A DNA stretch of 64,000 nt, taken from NCBI RefSeq assembly GCF_947507565.1, contig NC_089176.1, positions 3,782,001 to 3,846,000 of the forward strand, written 5' to 3'. The notes beneath the pieces are model-generated. The model did no database searches. It was not told the DNA's origin and saw only the letters and a list, made by a program, of their open reading frames with translations. Below are positions 31,130-41,269 of the stretch, piece after piece. The translations under genes and the position numbers were made by a program. Numbering within the stretch: position 1 is the first letter of the stretch; each line of letters starts with the position of its first letter. This stretch comes from Oscarella lobularis. Lineage: Eukaryota; Porifera; Homoscleromorpha; Homosclerophorida; Oscarellidae.

Positions 31130-34001
31130 ATGGCGGATCCTAAATGGCATCTACGGGTTTTCCCTGTTATGCGCGAAGCAGTGGAGTGTTTTTCTCACCT
31201 TCTTGCAAGCTCCCAAGCGTTGCTTGATCACCTTCTCGCGAAAAAGCTCCTTACCCCGACCGAATACCAAAAAACGCTAACGGATCTTCGCAACAGGTCA
31301 CCCGAAAACGTATCGAGATGGCTACTCGTCGATGCATTGTCGCGATGTCCTCCTGGCAGCTTCGACACATTTTGCTCACTGCTACCAAAAGTCGACCGAG
31401 GTCAAATGCTTTATGATTGTCTGGTTCGTAGTAATGAGCTGCATCCACACTCTGAGATCGATCCAAACGAGAGTCAGAGCCTCGGCCATGATCGTGCTCC
31501 GCCCACAGGGCTTCAAACACAATGCCGCGAGACGGCGTTCAAAGAAAATGATCAGCCTGTTGCCCAATCGACTTCTGCTAGTGATCCTTCAGGTAGGGTC
31601 TTACTATATTTTAGATTGTATACGCAGTTATTGTTGCTTAGTTGATCGTTGTGACGCTGTAGTCATCCTTGTTGATGTTTCGATAAAGGAAGATTATGAA
31701 AAGCACCACGATGCTTTTTCCGCTGTCATTGATATATTTATTATGTTAACGGTAGGTGGTGAGAAAAATTATCCTATTATCAAGAGATTTGCATCTGCCA
31801 TGGAACTAACCAGTGAGCGGTACCATGTGCTGGTTGCTAAGGAATGTTATTTGAAAATTATTTTTCCAAGAACGCAGTTAGAGACATTTGAAAACCAAAG
31901 AACTTCGATTCTGAGAAAACTCGAAAGTATGACTAACGTTGACATAAAAAAAGTTGAAGTGATTCAAGGCAGTTGCCACGTCATTTTGATTCTGACTGCA
32001 GCTGGTTTTATTAGATTTGTCTGCTGCCTTCTTAGTCCGGAAAGTTTGTGGCAATTGCTCTCCTCAGTTGACAACCTTGTTGAAATTCAGCTTGGAAACC
32101 TTCTTCCGGTGAAGCTAAGCAGAATTGAGAAGTTTGCAAGAAACTTTGGCAAACTAACAAGGGCTAAGGCCTCACTGTCTCACTTCTCGGAATACGACAT
32201 TCGGCAACGCGTTGTAAGTGTTATGCTTAGAGGTGTAATTTTATCTTTCGGAAAGTAAAATTGACAAAAAAAAGTGAACTGATCATTGGGGCTTTCTATG
32301 CCCCATCCAAAATTTATTGTTGCCTGTGCCAACTGCCTGATGCAAACGCTCATTTTTATGCCTTAATTAATACAAAGCGATTGCGAGATGAACGCGAACT
32401 GAATTCAGTAACAACATCTTAATTTAATCACGCTTATATATATATGAAATTTTCGCGCGTTAAGGCGCGCGCAACTTGTGCTCCCTCTCCTCCTGACCTC
32501 CCTCACGCGCTTGACTTACCCTTCTCTACTTTTATATTTAGGATTTCAGCAAAGCAACTGTAGCTGTCATAGACACGGAAATAGCACCTCACAAAGTATC
32601 AGTGGCGTGTCAAGTGGACCTAAAAGAACTGGAAAACCATGAAAGAACGCTGGCGTCTCAAGTAGAACCTCCTAGGAAAGTATCAGTGGCGTCTCAAGTG
32701 TACCTAAAAGAGCTGGAAACCCATGAAAGAATGATTCGTTGTCAATTCTCTGATATTGAAGAGACAATCCCACGAATAGCGTCGTCGCGTCTTGAAATTC
32801 CCGAAGTCTCTTTCAAATATGGCTACTCTAAAGAAGCGTCAGGAAAACTTGGCGAAAGAGACCACCTCTGGTTTCAAGTTATCAACGATGGAGTTGACGA
32901 AGTGCCTCAGCAGAAACTCTTTTTTGAGGAGAACTGTTATCATAGCAAAGCTGTGGTCGAGTTTGGCCCCGTTCCCGGTCACTTTAGCCCTGAACCCGTA
33001 ACATTTGCGGTAGACGTCAAGAAAAAAGGGGCTGATTGCACGATTCGTCACTTGTGCAAGAGCTTTATAATCAGGTTCGAAAAAATGGCAAACGTTTTTA
33101 AGGGGAAAATTTGCGTAGGTAAGGCTGTGAGGTGTGGACGGTGTGACACTGTCTAATACACTACGTGCTTTTAGGCCATTACAACTACGGTCTGAAGGAG
33201 CACAAACCAAAGAGCTCTCAAATTAGTCACTACAATGTGCTTCTTTTCGGAGAGGCGGGCTCGACGAAATCATCGTTTCTTAATACAGCTGCTGCTATGT
33301 TGCAGAACAGGCATAAAAGTACAGAAAATCTATACAAACTTATAAAACCCGCTCCTGTTGGCGGAGGAGATCATCCCGTCACTGAAACCCTTCACTGCTA
33401 TTCCATGTCAGAGCTGACCGGCTTTCCCATAAATATTTGGGACACGTGGGGGCTGACTAGCGATTCCTACAAGGAAGCAAATCTCCTAGGGTTTCTCGTA
33501 AATGGAAAACTTCCGAACAATTGGAATTTTCGAAAGCACAGCATTGAGAAATTCAGCGAAAAGTTTGAACGCGCCAAAGAGACTGAGTATCCGAGAACGG
33601 AGATGCATGCAGTGGTCTTCCTCATGCGTTACAACTGCCTGGACGACGAAAGTGCAGAGGAAGTGCAACTAGTGACCAAGACATTTCAGCGCTTTGTCGA
33701 GCTGCTCCGCAATCCAATCATTCTGCTATCCAAAGTCGATGAAATTACTCGGGATATTCGGGACCACCCAATAGAAAGATCGGAGCTCCTTCTCGACTTG
33801 CGCAAAAAATTCTCCTCTCACTTCAAAGTTCCAATCAACGACGTCAGCTTTACAGTCAATTACTACGAAGAAACAGAGAGGATCTTTGAGATTGATGCTT
33901 TGGCATACGAGAATATGGAACTAATTCTGCAACGCTGCCGTTCATTTGAAGAGTCTCGATTCGGATTGTCGCAACGGATGACAAGACTTAGACAACTCTG
34001 A
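31130..34001 (+). CDS. CARD-IFI44-like GTPase fusion protein
   Basis: Exons 31130-31592, 31642-32213, 32542-33118 and 33175-34001 join in frame to 812 residues. Residues about 15-100 form a CARD-like domain (LLDHLLAKKLLTPTEYQ, RCPPGSFDTFCSLLPK). Residues 155-345 form a mixed alpha/beta region ending in VEVIQGSCHVILIL and LWQLLSSVDNLVEIQLGN, a pattern common in invertebrate CARD/DD proteins. A linker carries a twofold repeat (KVSVACQVDLKELENHER). The beta domain and GTPase follow: P-loop GEAGSTKSSF, IWDTWGLT, LLSKVDEIT. Exon 3 begins DFSKATVA, like the death-domain exon at 30457 (DYSKAAVA). Where GTPase 3 has its start ATG, this gene has ATA. Confidence 0.7.
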
Positions 34002-34177
34002 GTGATTGCTACTGTTGCGCCTGAATTTGCGCGATTTTCACTTTTCAGGGTTTTGCGCGTACCATGTGACAGTGCAGTGTGCTCCTCCTGTTCACTAGAT
34101 TGAGTCATACTAGCCGGAACAGAGTGCGAGTATTCACAGGGTTAGCTCCTTGCATCCGGGAATTTCTGTCGACTTCG

Positions 34178-34926
34178 ATGGAGCCTGAGGTCAAGAGATG
34201 GAAAGACAGGCTCACCACTGCGTACGACAAAGCCGTTCCTCTTCTCGGCAACCTCCTCGACGACGGAGACATCCAACTGAAGCTCGTCGCCGCCAAGTGC
34301 TTGACCCACGATCAAACCGCTCAAGTCTCTAGAACGATAAAAGCTGAGGGAGTGAAACAAGGAGCAAGAGAGGTGTTTCAGATCATCCGACGACGACCGG
34401 ACCACTGTTTCGTATCTTTCTGCAAAGTTCTTCTCGATCTCGACCAGCCAGGCCGCGATCTCTACGTCTGCTTGAATCCTTCACAAGAAGCAGCGATGTC
34501 TCATCTTTCGGAAACAGGCACCCAGAGTTCGAAACAGGTAAATGATCGATCGGGGACCCCATGCCCCGAACAAGTCAGCCTACATTTTTTCAGGATTGCG
34601 GCGCGGCTGAAGCAAAGGGTTCACGTGTCGCCGCTCTCGAGAATCAATCCGTAGAAGATTGTCACATCGAAGCTCTTGAATTCGAAATTTTTTCCAACAC
34701 TGATGAACTTGTGTCATTTGGAAAAGCTCTCACTGGGTGGAGTCACACAAGAACAGACAACTTTTTCTCAAACATGAAAGACAGCAAAGTTAATTTCAAA
34801 TTTTCCCGTCTGCTTCACGCTTGGGTAGACAAAGAAGACGCCCCCACTATAGGAAAATTGCTATCTGCTTTGGAAAAAGTTGAAAAGGGAGGTGTGGCAA
34901 AAGCGATTTTGAAAAAGATGAAATGA
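34178..34926 (+). CDS. CARD-death domain adaptor (CRADD-like layout)
   Basis: Exons 34178-34537 and 34594-34926; 230 residues. CARD-type helical domain (KRWKDRLTTAYDKAVPLLGN, FQIIRRRPDHCFVSFCKVLL) followed by a death domain (ALEFEIFSNTDELVSFGKAL, FKFSRLLHAWVDKEDAPTIG). CARD plus DD in 230 residues is the layout of RAIDD/CRADD, an adaptor that brings caspases to death-domain platforms. The DD exon is nearly identical to that of the gene at 29600. Orthology is not claimed; the layout may have arisen locally. Confidence 0.8.
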
Positions 34927-35104
34927 TTGGATTGGTCATTTTTAGCATTTTTCGTTTGACATTTTAGTACATGTAGCCAGAAATTTTTCATTGTTTTCAT
35001 TTTTGTTTCAGAACAATGTGCACTTGTCACAGAGACTACAGCAAAGCCTTTCAAAAAAGAAGTGATTCAAAGACACGGTTAGACACAAGCAGCAGTACAT
35101 ATTA

Positions 35105-36333
35105 TTATTTCTGTTTAATCCAGTCCTCGTGGAATCTCATGTACTTAATCGTTTCTCGATTGTACGTATAGGAGACGTGAATGTAGCCATCACTCGTCTG
35201 TAGCACGCTTGGGTAACTGTACTCAACACCCATTACCCCAACCGATTCCTTTTTATACTCCAAATTACGCTGATAGGCCCACGAGTTTCCCCCATCTTCT
35301 GACAACCCAATCGTCATTGGATTCCGAACCTCGTTCGTTGGATTGAAGCAAAGGACGACGTTCCCGGACGTATAATTCAATACATTCGCCTGAATTCCGC
35401 TATTGTTGTTCGGCAGCTTTGTCTTCTTCGGTTCCGTCCACGTGTCGCCGTCATCCGTCGACGTCGACATATAAATGTGTTCGTGACGACGATCACGGAA
35501 GTAGGCAGTCAGCTGCTTCACGCCGGGTTTTGGACGAATTACGCTTGGCTGGACGAGGTAGTTTGATTTTTTGACGTCATGTTCATGCCAATCTTTCTCG
35601 TTAACCGACTTTGTTTGCATAGCTGAAAATTGATCTTCACTACCACCATCTAAAAGCAGTTTGGAATAGGAGATTATTATTATTATTGATCTTTGAAGTC
35701 TTACGTGCGAAGTACATTGGGACAAGGATATCGCCGTTGAGACGCTCAATGATTCGATTTCGATCGAATGATCCGGGTTTTGTGAAAACGTCCACTTCGT
35801 CTGTCCAATTCATTCCCATGGTGTACGACAGTCGCGTCCACACGTTAGCGGAATCTTCGCTGGGCGGTACCTATAGAAAATAAAGCATAAATATTATTTA
35901 TCTCGGTATTAATTTTTATTGACTTTAGCTTTTTGTTGCGAGTGAAAGAGATATAGTATGCCCGTCGCGTTTCTGTAGAATAGTACGGGATTCTGGTTCG
36001 AATATCCCGATCGCTGAGCTACAACACTCGCTTTTGACCATTGTGTCGAGTTTGGCGGCAAATGAGCAACGACAATCGATACGTTGTCGGCGCCTTCTGT
36101 CGCGCCGCTAAACCAGGCCATGACGAGACCGCCGTTGGGTAGTTTCTCCAGAAATGAGGCGTGGTTTGATTTGAAGGGCGGGATCATGTACGCTTCGGCG
36201 CGTCCGTCGCTCGTCGGGCGAACGACGCCTGTTAGACGAGGAATTGTGCATGATCGTGAGTAGAAAAATGCATACCGTCAAACGATTGGCCGCACGCAAA
36301 GGAAAATAGCAGAAAAATCAAAGGAGAAGCCAT
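35105..36333 (-). CDS. Secreted sialidase-like (BNR repeat) enzyme
   Basis: Exons (minus) 36333-36276, 36228-35924, 35870-35705 and 35649-35105; 357 residues. The signal peptide MASPLIFLLFSFACG is followed by SNHASFLEKLPNGGLVMAWF and then two Asp boxes, STDDGDTW and SEDGGNSW, which mark the sialidase beta-propeller. IQANVLNYTSG and YSYPSVLQTSDGYIHVSYT are typical of the exo-alpha-sialidase superfamily that includes plant and bacterial proteins. Predicted to release terminal sialic acid or a related sugar outside the cell. Head-to-head with transformer-2. Confidence 0.8.
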
Positions 36334-36547
36334 CGAACGGTGAGCAGGAGTGTTTACGATACGGGCAGTCGGTCACGCGACTTATAATTATTGTAAGAAA
36401 AATCAAATCTAGATAGCCTACTAAATTAATTTCTGAGGGAAACGTGGGGATTTCAACAGAGAAGTCGGAGAGCGAGCTAAATCCCGCGCAATTAACATTT
36501 CCGCATACGGGACAACTTCCCACCACGCGGATCCGCCATCTTAAATC
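36334..36547. promoter_or_regulatory. Bidirectional promoter region, sialidase / transformer-2
   Basis: Only 214 bases separate the two divergent start codons, so both promoters and 5' UTRs must lie here. No TATA box is evident in either direction. Confidence 0.45.
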
Positions 36548-37747
36548 ATGTCAGATCGTCGTTCAGGCCGTCGACGCGTAAGCAATCGCTCTCCAACAAC
36601 CCCACACGGTCTCAAACACCTCATCTCTAGTCACGATCGCGCTCGGCAAGCCGCTCATCGAGCCGCAGCCGCGGACGCGATTCCCGATCGCGATCGCGCT
36701 CATCGCGATCGCGTTCTCGCTCCGAATCGGACCATCGACGACGCCGATCGCGATCGCCCGTGCGCGGACGCGGCGGGCGCGGCCCAAGACGATCGCGATC
36801 GAGGTCATTTTCTTCGCGATCGCGCTCCTATTCGGGCCATAGGTCATATCGTCGTCGTTCGCACTCTAGAGGACGTCACTACTCGCGATCCCGCTCGAGA
36901 TCGAGCTCGTATTCCTATTCTAGACGTCGTTATCGGTGAGGGGGCGTGTCCCTCGCGATTATAATCGCGAGATTTTTATATATGTGATGTTTGTCCAAAA
37001 AATTTATATTTTTTAATTAATTTTTAGATCGCGTTCGCCGCGTTATCGTCGCGGGCGAAGTCGTAGTCGGTCGCCGGCTTATCGACGACGCGGCGGCTAC
37101 GGAGGCGGAAATCGAGTTCGCGTGGTAAAATTTGACGTAGAAATTAAATTAAATTAAGGGGACTTTTCCTCTTGCTAAGGAAAATCCGTCCCCGTGTCGC
37201 TGTCTCGGGGTTTTCGGGTTGAGTTTGCACACAAGCGAACAGGAGTTGAGAAAGTTTTTCTCCAAATTTGGGCCTATTGAGGATATACAGATCGTCTATG
37301 ACAGACAAGTGAAATCAAAATCAATAATTAATTGCAAAGAATTATTGATTTTGATTAGACGGGAAGATCGCGTGGATTCTGTTTCGTCTATTTTGACGAT
37401 TTGGAAGATGCAAAAGACGTAAGAGAGAGAAGCAAAATTCCAAAAAAATTATTTTTGGCTATAGGCCAAGGATAAGACCAATGGAGTCGAGATAGACGGT
37501 CGTCGAATCAGAGTCGACTATTCCGTCACCAAGCGACCGCACACGCCCACTCCGGGAATTTATATGGGAAAAGCTGGCAGGTAAAATTAAAAATTAAAGA
37601 TTATTTATTTATTTATTTAATCTTAGTCGAGGCGGTGGTGGCGGTGGTAGAGATGATTACTATAGGCGTTCGCCTTCTCCCTACTATGGTGGAAAATCGG
37701 GACGATATTCGCGTTCTGCTTCCAGATCTCCGCCACCACGTGAGTAG
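36548..37747 (+). CDS. TRA2: Transformer-2-like SR splicing factor
   Basis: Exons 36548-36577, 36631-36935, 37028-37124, 37180-37308, 37359-37418, 37465-37580 and 37627-37747 join in frame to about 282 residues. The N-terminal RS domain ([16 protein letters not shown]) precedes one [23 protein letters not shown] (RNP2) and RGFCFVYF (RNP1), ending [20 protein letters not shown], which is diagnostic of Tra2. A Gly-rich linker and C-terminal RS region ([20 protein letters not shown]) complete the RS1-RRM-RS2 layout. Nuclear regulator of alternative splicing that binds GAA-rich enhancers (family knowledge). Confidence 0.93.
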
Positions 37748-38326
37748 ATATCAATTAGAGACACTTGGGGTGCATCTAGGATTAATTTCTCAGGACGCTA
37801 TTGAAGGGATTTGCGAGAGAACTCCTTGTTTCTATGGTGAGCATAGAGTAGTCGTTTGTTTGTGAGTGTCTGTTTCTGTGACGTCATTGTGGGTTAATTA
37901 GTATTAGTCTTATGTGTGCTTTTTGTGCTCTTTGTCTGACTTCTTTCTTGCGCCCACCAGGGGGAGGGTTGAAGTAAGAAATGAGAAAATTGAAGTAGTC
38001 AGTCAGAAATTCGAAATTGAGAGAAGACCATGAAAATGTTAGGGGAAAATTCGAAAAAAGAAAGTACGCGCGCGCGCACACGCTCGAATTCTACTCGGCC
38101 CCAAACAAAAAACGCTAACGAATGACTAGAAAAGAGTGAAGGTCCCTGAATTTGAAATTCATCAAGAAAGAAGTGCTTCTTCGTCTTCTCGCGTTTAGCT
38201 AGCGATAGGAAAAGATTTTGGTCTTTTTATCCTGCCGCTGTAGTGTACTAATGAGTCTTTTTCTCGTTTTATTAACCGTTCGCTTATAATTTTGCCGCTC
38301 CTGCGCGTACGCTACCGCGCGCTAAA
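37748..38326. other. Intergenic, transformer-2 3' flank and RNASEH2A promoter
   Basis: No gene seen. An alternating CG run (ACGCGCGCGCGC) lies near 38065-38078. No TATA box before RNASEH2A. Confidence 0.4.
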
Positions 38327-39584
38327 ATGGCTGCCGCGACTTTGAATTTTGGCGACGATAACAGCGTTGATCGAGCTATCGACTCGGATGTGCAGGGACT
38401 GAGCAGTTTGCCATGCTGCGCTGGAATCGACGAAGCTGGAAGGGGCCCTGTTTTAGGTAGGCGCCTCGTGTTGGCGAATCTATGCGCCGTACGACTTACT
38501 TTCTTAGGTCCTATGGTGTATTGTCTCTGCTACTGCCCAACAAGATCTCTAGAAGGACTAAAAAAGCTCGGCTTCGCCGGTCAGCGCGTTGATATCCCCA
38601 AAAGGGGGCTCACCCTTTTTCCTTAGACTCGAAGCAGCTCACGGAAGAAAAGCGAGATCGTCTCTTTGAAATAATGCAGGCGAACGAAGATTTCATCGGC
38701 TGGAACACGAAAATTCTCTCTCCCAACACAATTTCCAACGCAATGCTAAGAAGGCAAAATTCATAGTCAAAAATTAAAAAATTCTCAAGATATATTTTAG
38801 ATCGAAATATAACTTAAACGCTCTGTCTCACGACACGGCTATTGATCTAGTGAGAACTGCAGTATCAAAGGGTGTCAATATCACAGAGGTAAAATAAATA
38901 ATTTTCTAATTAAAGATGGTTTATTTCTTCTCTTTAGCTCTATGTTGATACGGTTGGTCCTGCTGATAAATATCAGAAAAAGCTCTCGGACTTGTTTCCG
39001 GGAATTCAAGTGACAGTTTCACAGAAAGCCGATTCTAAATTTTCCATAGTTAGCGCTGCTAGCATTTGTGCCAAGGTTTTATTAAGAAAGAGACGCTATT
39101 TCTCTAAAAAATAATTATTTATTATTCAGGTCACGAGGGATGAAGCGTTGAGGCGTTGGAGATTTTCCGAGGGACTCTCAGATGACGATTTTGGATCAGG
39201 ATATCCATCAGGTGACTCATATTTATTTATTTATTTTAAAATAGTGATTGACTCTTGTCTAGATCCCAAGACGAAGAGTTGGCTGTCTAAGTCTACTGAT
39301 CCCGTATTTGGATTTCCGCAGCTGGTGAGATTTAGCTGGAGCACGTGCGAGAAGATCATGGAAAGGAATTGCGTTCCAGTTCACTGGCAAGATCGTTTTC
39401 TTTCGTTTTCGGAGCATTTTTTCCACGTTTTTTCTCTAGGGATGATGATGATGATGAAGCGGATGTGGGCTACTCCAAAGGAACGGCGAAACTGGTCGAC
39501 TATTTCGGCGCTAAATCAATAGAAAAATCGAAGCGACACAGATTCTTCAAAGAGAGCCATCTCACATCATTAAATCAGATCTAA
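38327..39584 (+). CDS. RNASEH2A: Ribonuclease H2 catalytic subunit A
   Basis: Eight exons: 38327-38456, 38508-38579, 38627-38753, 38801-38888, 38938-39075, 39130-39211, 39263-39386 and 39440-39584; 301 residues, the family's usual size. [16 protein letters not shown] carries the first catalytic Asp/Glu. [56 protein letters not shown] and YPSDPKT...[14 protein letters not shown] are all family signatures. The tail HRFFKESHL resembles the human C-terminus. Removes ribonucleotides from DNA and RNA:DNA hybrids in the nucleus with subunits B and C. Introns 38754-38800 and 39387-39439 need GC donors to stay in frame. Confidence 0.95.
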
Positions 39585-39767
39585 TCCTTGATTATAAATC
39601 ATGGCTTGACGTGAAAATCGATCAACTTTTGAACGCAAGCGAATCTTTCTTTATTGAGGTAACGTGCATAGATGGATACTATAATGACTTCGGCTAATAA
39701 TACGGGTGTCCCATAAATACTGTAAATCTATGGCATAGAAAGTACGTTTACGGTAGTCCCTGACTAC

Positions 39768-40951
39768 TTAGTCAGAATTTGCGCTTTCCCCCTCAGTCTT
39801 AGGGGTCTTAGGGGGTTTATTAGGTGAAAGGGCTATTGGTTCCGTTGATGCTGCTGTTGGTGTGCTGTTTGTTGTTGATGTTGTGACTATTATTGGTGTT
39901 GTTGGTGGCGGTGTTGGCGGTAGCTCTGCCCGTCCTAGAGTGCCATTGAATCCCAAACGCGTTTCGCTTGCGTCCGTTGCGAACTCCAGCGTGATTTTTT
40001 TCACTTTTTTCCTGTGCCAATACAACGACTTGTGTTCACCGCAAACTTTTACGTACGACTCGCTGTTCCTTCGTTTGAAGAAGGTCAGTTTGACGTAGTC
40101 GTTTAGACAGCAGAAGTCGTTGTCGCACCGGTCCTGGTCGCCACCACGTTCCAAATTAAATAAGTTGAATGTCAAATTAACTAGGGTTGCTTCTTCGAAA
40201 TGCCACTGATATCTGCACTCAATCATATTGGGATAGTCACCTCTTGGAGCAGTCTCATTAAGTCTATAAAATGAAATAAAGTCAAATTAGGTTATGCAAC
40301 TAGATTAGTATAGTCCAAGTATTTATCTCTTATGAGTAGAACTATTAAGAGATACGCGTGCGGTTTCTAGTGGGCCAACCACTTGGAACTAAGTGGGTTG
40401 ACCACTAGGAACCGGGGTTCCAGGCACACGCCCCACGACCTTTGTTTTTTCTTTTCTTCGTAGACTAAAACGAGGAGCTTTGAGTACTTACGGCGGCGAA
40501 TGGAAGTGTAGCGGAAGGTCAATTTCGCCTTGGTCACTTTCGCAATTCTCGTGGCGTACTTGATACTCGGTTACCATCATCGATCGACACTTCTTTACAT
40601 TCCTTTTTGAGAAGTAGGTAAGAATGGGAAAGCGAGAGTGAGGGAGGGAGACGGATCTACCTGCAGCACGTTTCCCCGTTGATGTATCGACCGATATCGA
40701 CTTGTAGGCACTCTGTATTCGAACACTCTCTCACGGATTCGCACACTTCAACCTTTCTGTCTACCACAAAACGCGGGCAGCACTTGTACGAGAAACTAGA
40801 AAAGAGAACGACGCTAAGGCGGGTCGTCTGCCAACGCGCGCGCCACTCACTTTCCCGCAGGGGGCTCAGGCCACAATGGAGGAACGGGAGTCGGAGCAGC
40901 GTTTAGTGTCGTCACAGCCGCGACGAATGTTACCAACAGGATAGGCTCCAT
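39768..40951 (-). CDS. Secreted Cys-rich CUB-like protein
   Basis: Exons (minus) 40951-40851, 40795-40661, 40602-40492 and 40263-39768; 280 residues. Signal peptide MEPILLVTFVAAVTTLNA, a Cys-rich segment (YKCCPRFVVDRKVEVCESV, NTECLQVDIGRYINGETCC), then a CUB-like part: GDYPNMIECRYQWHF, LTFNLFNLE, DNDFCCLNDYVKL. It ends in a Thr/Pro/Ser-rich tail (TPPPTTPIIVTTSTTNSTP) that is probably O-glycosylated. No transmembrane helix. The acceptor before exon 3 (CTCAAAAAG) is weak, so that boundary is less sure. The CUB assignment is moderate. Confidence 0.65.
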
Positions 40952-41269
40952 GAGACGAAGGGTAAGAATGCGACGCTCCAGGCCTCTTTTGCTGTGAATA
41001 AATGGTCGAATAGAAACCGCAAACGGCGCTGACGTAAAGCTAACGCGGCGTAAAGGTCGCTTATCTCGCTGACGTCATACGCATTAGAGGAAGACGCTTA
41101 CTGGTCCAATCCTGGCACCACACCCGGGTCCATACGGTCCATACAAAGTGCGTCAACTCGATCACCTAATTGCATTTGTGGACAGGGAAAGGTCATCCGC
41201 GTTATTCGCTCATCTCTAACGTACAGCTTCGAATCGTGCTCGCATTCTGTACTCAACACTCGCGCAACG
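40952..41269. other. Intergenic between CUB-like gene and RTK array
   Basis: Divergent 5' flanks of the CUB-like gene and RTK1; two TGACGTCA-like or GACGTAA motifs near 41030-41080, no gene seen. Confidence 0.35.

Noticed and set aside
31332-31640. Upstream extension of the open frame feeding the second exon of the CARD-GTPase gene
   Set aside because: This part is out of frame with the CARD exon; the acceptor at 31,641 restores a coherent protein.
39387-39522. RNASEH2A read-through with a run of Met codons (MMMMMK)
   Set aside because: A GC-AG intron restores the conserved tail HRFFKESHL; read-through would lose it.
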